Shown here: positions 56,645 to 64,000 of the stretch, piece after piece | Numbering within the stretch: the first letter of the stretch is position 1 | How the letters are laid out: each line of letters starts with the position of its first letter | NCBI GenBank assembly: GCA_027186245.1 | Contig: CP114485.1 | Span: 11,126,001-11,190,000 of the forward strand | Source: Coriaria nepalensis | Lineage: Eukaryota > Streptophyta > Magnoliopsida > Cucurbitales > Coriariaceae | Length of the DNA: 64,000 bases | Direction: 5' to 3' | Notes under the pieces: generated by a model | What the model saw: the letters and a program-made list of their open reading frames with translations, nothing else | What the model was told of the DNA's origin: nothing | The model's database searches: none | Program-made: the position numbers and the translations under genes

Positions 56645-58414
56645 CGAATCATATATGAAACGAAAGGATTGGAGTAACATCTAATAAGAAATATGGATAT
56701 CCCTATACATTAATCGATTAATTAATAACTTATTAATTTACCAAGGTATTTTTTATTTATTAAGCTCATTTAGAAGATAATTAAATATAAAATTAACCGT
56801 GAAGAAGGAAAGTCCATTATACCTTAATCTTAATAATGCAAATCCTGAATTCAAGCAAATAAAATAATTATCTCAATATTTTTTAACATTAATTTACTAA
56901 AAACCTATTTTAAATCTTGAGCATAAGTTTTTCTAGAAACGTCTAAATTTTATGATTTTGATGTCCAAAAATGGAGAAGAAACCTATAATTTTTATGTTG
57001 ACAACTTTGGTGGGAAAAATTATACTACCAATAAAAGTCAAAAAAACTTCTTTAGGAAATAAGATTATGTTTCACCAAAAAAAAAAAAAAAAATCTCAAA
57101 AGTGGTGATGATATTGAACAATATTTTATTGCAGGGAAAAGTACATCATAATTTCTCACCCTATTAAGGAAAGTTAGAGATGAGATTGAAGCTGATGATA
57201 TTTTCAACCAGAAACAATCTGAAGTTATGTTTTGAGAATACCTTATAATTAAATAATAAACGTTATATATGTATTAGGAAATTTGTATTAATTTACATAT
57301 TACATAGGACTTGTATGAATTCTTAATTTATATATTATACGTGAATTTTTATAATATATTTTTTTATATATTTAGTGAATTATTAATTTAACATGTTATT
57401 TTTAAATTAGAATCGTGAAAATATATTATTTAAGTGAAATATTAATTTATCGATATTCTAATATATATATATATATTGAAACATGTATAGAAATTTTTGT
57501 GTATTATAAAACTAATACATTTCCATTATCTAACAAATTATTTATTTAATTTGGAAAAATTTAATTTAAACAACTTTTTTTTCTCTCTTTTGCCTCCTTT
57601 TCCCATTTTATTATAATATTATTATTATTATTTCTTCTTTTATCATCGCTATATATACATTATATTAATATTCAACATCATATTTATTCCTATATATATT
57701 CTTTTCTGGATCCGTCCTCATAGGACAGAGGGCATTGTACAAAAATGGCTTCCCCTAATTCTTATAGTCAAATTGCAGCATGGAAAAACCAATTAGAGAG
57801 ATTTTCAAGCAGGAGATGCCCAAGCTCCTAGCCAAGTGCTAAAACGAGGCCGATGGCTTAAATATAGCAGTTTTAATGCAAATACGTGGAGCGAATGAGC
57901 CGTTAAGAATATCATTTCATATCAAAAATAAAATTTTTTAAAAATTAATTAAAAATAAATGAATAAATCACCAATAAAATTTGACTTAGATACTCAAATT
58001 TTGATAGGACCAGGCATAGGGCCCCAACTGGCCCCACTCACTTTTTTTCTTTCAGAACTTACACATATTTGAATAATGTATTTACATAAATAACATTATA
58101 ATGGTATAGTATTTGACTTGTTTTTCCTCCTTACGTACAAATTATTTTGAATTTGCCTCTCTCCAAATTAAAATTCTGGCTCCGCCACTGTATATGCACT
58201 TAGAATCTCTTCAACTTACATAAACTACTTGGAAAGCAACGTTGATAGGGGAGCTACAAAGGCATTCCTTGCTTAAATGCCATAGATCACTTACTTTAGC
58301 ACCAAGCTTAGAATCTTGTATATGGGATGATATTTGTACGAGCATGCATAGGAGCATATGAATTCAATTCACCCCTATAGAGTTAGCAATAACTCTTACA
58401 AACAAAAAATCAGA

Positions 58415-59758
58415 ATGCCGAGTTATTATTCTTCCTCCGATTCCGATGATGTAGGGACGCCTCCGCATAAGCTATTCAGTCGCGAAAGGCCTATTTATGA
58501 GGTACTTGGAGGGGGTAAAGGTACCTTACTACATCATTATTGAGTTAAGTCTATCTTTATCTAGACCACAGCTCTAAATACTTTTGTAATTTAATGATCT
58601 ATTTATCTGTAAAGATTGATTAGGAAAACTCGAATGCGATTCCGGATGAAAGATTATGGCATGTATAATTATCATATGAGGGATTAGAAGATGACCTCCT
58701 TGCTTTGCCTTGAATTTTAATACATTTTTGAAAGATCATTCCCATGTTTATATATACACGTGATCAAACACATGAACCTTTTAATAAGATTTGGCTTGTG
58801 TATATACAGTTGCAGACATTTTGTTATGGAGGAATGGTAAGACATCCGGTGCGCTCTTGGCCGGGATGACCTTCATATGGTTTCTATTTCAGATTGTTGA
58901 GTACAACTTTGTGAGCCTTCTTTGTCACATTTTGATAACCGCATTGCTCGTCTTCTTTATTTGGTCTGTGGGTGCAGATATATTCAAATGGTACTACTTC
59001 TTTGTCCCTCTTATTGTAGTACAAGAGAGGCTATATCTTACATTTTGTTCTTTTACATATAATATTGTTTTGACAGAAGAAAACGTATAATTCTGTCTAT
59101 AAATCATTTTATTGTTCAGGAATCCTCCTGATCTACAAAAGCTTGTTGAATCACAAGAATCAACATTTAGAGAAGTTGCATCCACTTTTCATAGAAGATT
59201 CAACCAGCTACTGTCAAATCTTTTCTACGTCGCATGTGGAAGAGATATACCATTATTCTTTTTGGTAGGTATTGTTAGATATGTTCATGTAATGCAAAGA
59301 TGTACGTTCAATTATACTTTTCCTTTCTCCTTACCTGATATTTCTAGAAGAGATATGTTTATTCACTCTATCACGCAAAATTTTTCGGAAATAGATTATA
59401 GGATAGGAAATTTTCTTTGATTTCAAGTTCTACATTGCAGGCAATCTTTTCTCTCTACATCTTATCAATAATTGGGTCGTATATCAGCTTCTTGAATCTC
59501 CTTTATTTTGGTAAGGAATTAATTTTTCTAATTTTAATTAATTAAAAAAAAAAATCAGTCATCTCATGTTTCTTTTGTATTCATTAAGGGCTTGTCTGCT
59601 TGGAAACCCTGCCAATACTGTACGAGCGGTATGAAGAAGAGGCTGATCATCTTGTCGGAAAGGCTACCCATAAGTTGAGGAAGTCCTTTAGACGCATTGA
59701 TTCTAAGTTACTCAACAAGATTCCAAGAGGGTCGGTGAAAGACAAGAAACGTAGATAA
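58415..59758 (+). CDS. Reticulon-like protein (RTNLB family)
   Basis: ER-membrane-shaping protein that inserts hairpins into tubular ER. Five exons: 58415-58520, 58810-58990, 59120-59264, 59441-59510 and 59589-59758, giving 223 aa with consistent phases. Start MPSYYSSSDSDDVG matches the short acidic N-terminus of RTNLBs; an upstream in-frame ATG at 58358 is possible but less family-like. The reticulon homology domain runs from about residue 30 (YEVLGGGKVADILLWRN) to the C-terminus. Two hydrophobic hairpins are seen: GALLAGMTFIWFLFQI with SLLCHILITALLVFFIW, and then DIPLFFLAIFSLYILSIIG with ISFLNLLYFGLVCLETLPIL. The C-terminus is basic (GSVKDKKRR) rather than a classical KKxx. The loop contains the family-typical NLLSN-like QLLSNLFYVACGRD. 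Confidence 0.95.
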
Positions 59759-61135
59759 GATTGATTAAGATATGTGCATGTTCCATCATCGATTTCCCAA
59801 ATGCCTGTGTGTATAATGTATGTGTTTTTTTTCTTCTTCTTTTTTAATGCCTGTGAATAGATTTCAATATTGTTCAAATATCTATGTTTGTGATACAAGA
59901 ATAAATGAGTTTCGTGATACAAGAGATTAACTTCAATTTCTCGAAGGTGTTAAGCTACGTGACGGATTGAGGAAATTACTTATAAAACGACATGTAGTCA
60001 GATCTTTTTTTTTTTTTAATACCATTGGTTATTAGTTAATAAGCCGAGTGATGTAAGTTAAATTTTATGACAGAAAATAGCTTTGAATTGACTTTTAAAT
60101 AGTTTATTTTTGTACAAACTTAATATATTTATATATTTTCATTAAAAATTCTTAAAAGGAGATATTTTATATTTTACTTAGAATATATTTATTATTTTAT
60201 TTTTATATATTATTTTATTGTTTTTAATGTATAATATTCTAATTTTAATTAGTATCAAATTTTTTGTTTTTTTTTTATTTTATTTTTATATTAAAGAAAA
60301 ATAAAAGATATCATTTACTCCTAGAAACATCACTTGAAATATAACGATCTTAGAATCGAAAAGATATAATGAAATTATTTGAATTCTTCCCATCCCATCC
60401 CATGTACAACAAAAAATTAATTCTAACAAATATAAAATTATAATAGATATAATAGACAAATATAAAATAGAAAATTTTCTGTATAAGACTAGAAAACATA
60501 CTAAATAAATGAAAAAATTTATATATATTAGATTAAAAAATAATAAAGAGATAAAAATTAGATAATATTTAGATAAAATAAAATAAGGTGTCAATATCCA
60601 TATTACCACTTGATTGATATAAGTGGTTATCGTTTTACCGTTTTTTATCTAATTTTTGTGTCTCTATTACTATATCCTAATTTTTATGTTAAATTTAAAT
60701 TAAATGAAAAGAAATATTTTTTTAATGAAAAAATATTTTAAATAAATAAAAAATAAAATGCAAGTCAATAACTAACCCATGTCAATAACTAGAATGAAAA
60801 AAAAAATATTAATATATCTAAAAATAATCTATAAATTAATTTAATATAAATTAAAAACTAAATTAAAATTCTTGATTAATGGAAGATCAAAATGAACGAT
60901 TGATTCATCTCATATTAAAATAAGTGTCAGTATTTATATATTATTTATAACTTTACGGAGACCTGTGTTTTTGATAAATAGTCGCTCAGGATTGGTCACG
61001 GCAACCCTTTTTTAGAAGCACCTTTCTCCCAAAATTTTATTCTCTTAAGTTTAAGTTGAATAAAAAAAAAAAAGGAAAAAATATAAGAAATCTAAAGAAT
61101 CCACCGTTAGCTAGTTAGTAGTCTAAATCTACATA
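59759..61135. other. 3' flank of the reticulon-like gene and AT-rich intergenic DNA
   Basis: The first 150 bp or so are probably 3' UTR. The rest is highly AT-rich with poly-T tracts and no recognisable gene. Confidence 0.45.
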
Positions 61136-61880
61136 ACGGGAAAGCATCGATCTAAATGGAAGCGACAATCCTACTAGCACGAAAGATCCTTGGGAACAAT
61201 GACAAAAGAGAAAAGAAGATATCTCGGTAACGAAAACTATGGGAGGCTATATTGGCGAGATCCGACGGTGAACTACCGCCCAATAGAAAAACTGCCTGGA
61301 AGTTTGAGGATCTTTAGTACCGTACCTTACCCACGAACTAGCAACATTCGCGTCAAGCAAGAGCTGCCTTATCCCTTTCCTATCTCCATTCTGCCTCCTG
61401 TGCTTTGTTCTGAGTCTAAGGCAAAGCAAAAGTGGTTTCGTATGGCTATTTGATTACCTACTTGATTGGCACAGATCATTAGTATTAGATGCATCATTAG
61501 GTTGTGCTTATTCAAATTTGCTTCGTTTGTTTCCGTTGTAGAGAAGGGATCCCTTCCCTCAGCGTTCAAAAATGATGAATATGAAGTCAGTGGAGCTGCA
61601 GGTACTATAGATCCTCTCAGTCCCAATCTGGTTGCCTTCCTAGGTCTCGCCAATGTTGCCTGTAAGCCGTGTTGTGCCTTGAGGTAGTCGTCTCCAACCC
61701 CCTTGTCGGTGAGGAATCTGCTCACAGGTCCTCGCTCTGCTGCATTTGGCCCGTCCTAGAAGCTTACCTTCTTATTAGAGAAAGGGAAAGGGGCAAGCCA
61801 AAACCTACTCCTAAGAAGTTGCTGGATCGAAGTTTAACATTCTCCATCCGCCAACTAGCATTCGAGGGGGTTTGATCAAA
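61136..61880. other. GC-richer island, probable organelle-derived (NUMT-like) insertion
   Basis: A sharply bounded stretch of balanced base composition within very AT-rich DNA. Several overlapping frames are open on both strands at once (plus 61190-61453, minus 61725-61369, minus 61429-61247, plus 61466-61687, plus 61669-61875), which is typical of inserted plant mitochondrial intergenic DNA. None matches an organelle gene I know. Insertion of mitochondrial DNA is my best guess from composition and style. A diverged transposon or processed sequence is the alternative. Confidence 0.4.
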
Positions 61881-62999
61881 CAAACTCAACCAAGAAAATA
61901 ATGTAGCGGTAGCTTTAATCAAACAATCAAACTTAATTAAAAATACTCAACAAGCAAACAAAATGAAACAATGATTTATCATGAAATAATGATTCAATCA
62001 AAGACTAATCTTATGAATCAATGACTTGATGAAAGATTAATTTAACCAAAAATTTTTATATTCAGAGACTATTGTAAGCAAACAATCAATGTAATCAAAT
62101 AAACTCAACCAGAAAAACTCTACCACCAACTTTAATCAAGCGTAGTTAGCATGAAGCATGACTTAACAAATTTAATCAGAGTCTAATTTGAAACTTAACC
62201 AAAAAGAAATTCTCAAGAAGTGGTAAGACAACCCCATCTATAATTGGGAGGTTCTGGGTTTGAGCATGGAGACAAAATAAGTTGCTTTATTATTAGACGT
62301 ACCTGCTTCAATGGCCGATTGAAAGCTCGTGTGTTCTTCTATCGCAAAAATTATGGCACGAAATTGAGAGACTTGATTGATTTCGGAGAATTATAACCAA
62401 AGAAGCCACGTATATACTTGCAATGTCACATATATACTCAGCTTATACATTTGTCATCATATTCTGTATTTCCAATATGTGGACAATACCATGAAACAAA
62501 TCATGGTCTCTCTTTGCTTTGAAAAAACCGATGATTGTATGTATATATATACCAATTTGCAATTTAGTGGGTGTTGGAAGATGACAAGGTGTAGTTACAA
62601 TCAACTAGATGGTGAGTTTAATGTTAATATGGCGTGTTATGGGCAGAGAAAGGCCGATAAATGTTGTTTTCAGGCACAAAGTTCCAAATAGCCAGATTTA
62701 TGTCTCTTTTTATAAAAAATTTCGAAAACTAGACTTCATGTTTTATTAATAAAACAAGTAATCATTTGATAAAAATAAAGTAAATAATTATAATTGTTTC
62801 AAAATAATTAGTTTAAATTTAAAAGTAAAAAATAATCTTAAATCTTTTCGTTGAAGTAAGAGATGGGTGAATTGTAATACAAGCAATGCTATAATATTAA
62901 TTATTTAAAATAAATAATAATAATAAATAATAATAAAAAACTGTAAGTTACATCAACTGATGGGTTCCTGCCAGTCTGCCAGAAACAAAAATATTCTCG
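61881..62999. other. Intergenic region before the right-edge gene
   Basis: No gene recognised. A diverged direct repeat (atcaaacaaactcaaccaa at about 61876 and atcaaataaactcaaccag at about 62097) spans 61.87-62.15 kb and may belong to the island on its left. The rest is AT-rich. Confidence 0.45.
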
Positions 63000-64000
63000 A
63001 CGGATTTTATTGGCTTCATCTTTATTCCCTGACACTCGATTCTTCTCGACTCCAAAAGTTTTCCCACTTCCCAAACACTCCGAATCACAATCATCAACTG
63101 CAATTTCTCTATTTTCTTTAATCCACATTTTCAGAATCCGTTACATTTTTCTTCCTCCCACTCGTGTAACGTGTCCCTCTCTGCCTGCAGATCTCCTGCG
63201 TCAGTTCTGTCTCCTCCTCTATTTTCCTGGAAAATAAATAACGGAAATAGAAAATTTCTAATCGATATCTACCATCAATCCTGCTCCTTTTGTCTTTCCC
63301 TTTCTTCGCTCTCGGATCTTGTAATTAGCTATTATCTTATATGACTTCTCATCGATTTCTGTGTGTTTTGATCTGATTCATAGAGAGAAGAAGCTTCGAA
63401 TCGTTGTTTGAAGAACGCCAAAGGATCTTATGATGATTCGAGATATACAGGTAATTAATTGTAAAAATTCTTGTTCGATCTGCATTGGATTGAGGAAAAT
63501 TCTTAATGAACAATTTTTATTATCTTTTTCTTCCTTAATATTCTTAAAACTATATTTTTCGCTATTTTCGAGGAAGCATTGCTTTTTAGCTTTTTATCAT
63601 ATTCAGCTTCTGATTTGACCATTATTTTCTAATAATTATATTTTCCTTCTTAATGCTAGCTAGTGCTGATCAATTTTTTTTAAAAAAATGTGAATCTCTT
63701 ATTATTATTTTTTTAATGGAATATATCTTAGCTATATATAAAATATGATATGATCAATTGATCAGTATACTGTATCTATCATACGTTACTAAGAATTTCT
63801 TTATTTTTGCTATATTAAGAACAGAAAGCAAAAGGGTGTCTCAAATTATCTCTCATTCTGTGCAGAGTAGACCTGTGATTGGACAGGAGTTGTTATTCTG
63901 ATTGGATCCCAATTATGTGTAAAAGAATGGGGACAATTTGAAAGAGGAACATATGAAAGCGTAGGGGAAATAATTTCATGGAAGCCACACCTTTATGGGG
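63000..64000 (+). other. 5' leader and first codons of a gene running off the window
   Basis: A CT-rich, less AT-rich stretch (63000-63320) resembles a plant 5' UTR or core promoter. A likely first exon ends at 63450 (ATACAG|GTAATT). After a 415-bp T-rich intron the next exon starts at 63866 (TGTGCAG|AGTAGA). The spliced leader carries three short upstream ORFs: 63430-63450 plus 63866-63901 (18 codons, spanning the intron), 63914-63940 (8 codons) and 63953-63964 (3 codons). The ATG at 63978 (MEATPLWG...) stays open to the edge and is the best candidate main start. The product cannot be identified from eight residues. Splice sites are by eye; this is moderate evidence. Confidence 0.5.

Larger units (their letters stand above)
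55587..58414. other. Intergenic region with hairpin and Asp/Asn-rich frame
   Basis: It contains a strong hairpin (56003-56042), an Asp/Asn-rich low-complexity frame (56366-56644) and terminal words resembling hAT ends (ctggatccgtcc near 57705 and ctggctccgccactg near 58175). Between the latter two is a short frame MASPNSYSQIAAWKNQLERF at about 57743 of unknown origin. The remainder is AT-rich. Confidence 0.45.

Noticed and set aside
62221..62275. tRNA-like stretch (tggtaagaca ... ggttctgggtttgagc)
   Set aside because: The boxes resemble A and B promoters but no cloverleaf with acceptor and anticodon stems can be folded. At most it is a decayed tRNA-derived fragment.
63010..63237. 75-codon plus-strand and overlapping minus-strand frames
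   Set aside because: They lie in a CT-rich leader-like region; the residues (Pro, Ser, Leu, Phe) reflect composition rather than a protein family.

Overview
This is nuclear DNA from a flowering plant, most likely a core eudicot. The background is very AT-rich, genes are split by short GT-AG introns with T-rich acceptors, and the proteins are plant families (GH17 glucanase with a GPI tail, gibberellin 2-oxidase, RTNLB reticulon). Decayed Ty1/copia, Ty3/gypsy, LINE and hAT fragments fill the space between genes. I cannot name the species.

Layout. 1.6-3.45 kb (minus): GPI-anchored glucan endo-1,3-beta-glucosidase; its last exon lies about 440 bp beyond the apparent stop codon. 5.4-13.5 kb: transposon graveyard with gypsy gag, a dispersed repeat, copia gag/protease, a ZMYM1-like hAT transposase pseudogene and copia reverse transcriptase. 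15.08-16.69 kb (plus): calcyclin-binding-protein-like CS/SGS protein. 17.3-18.3 kb: degenerate minisatellite. 18.99-23.83 kb (minus): katanin-p60-like AAA ATPase, 11 coding exons. 24.5-29.3 kb: decayed LTR element with gag but no visible pol. 29-46 kb: gene-poor, with a LINE RNase H fragment and two copies of a dispersed repeat, one carrying a hAT insertion with matching terminal inverted repeats and target-site duplication. 46.65-48.61 kb (minus): gibberellin 2-beta-dioxygenase. 53.2-53.4 kb: orphan start exon. 54.2-55.6 kb (plus): membrane-anchored TPR-like protein of unknown function. 58.4-59.8 kb (plus): reticulon-like protein. 61.1-61.9 kb: GC-richer, organelle-like island. 63.0-64.0 kb: 5' leader of a gene that continues past the window, with several short upstream ORFs.

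The genes are independent transcription units. They cover cell-wall beta-glucan turnover, protein quality control or ubiquitin adaptor work, microtubule severing, gibberellin deactivation and ER shaping; nothing suggests a biosynthetic cluster. I reconstructed splice sites by hand; for the complete genes all exon phases add up to open frames. I found no previously undescribed multi-gene system. The most useful observations are the hidden GPI exon, the gag-only LTR element, the nested hAT insertion, the TTCGACC minisatellite and the uORF-rich leader at the right edge.
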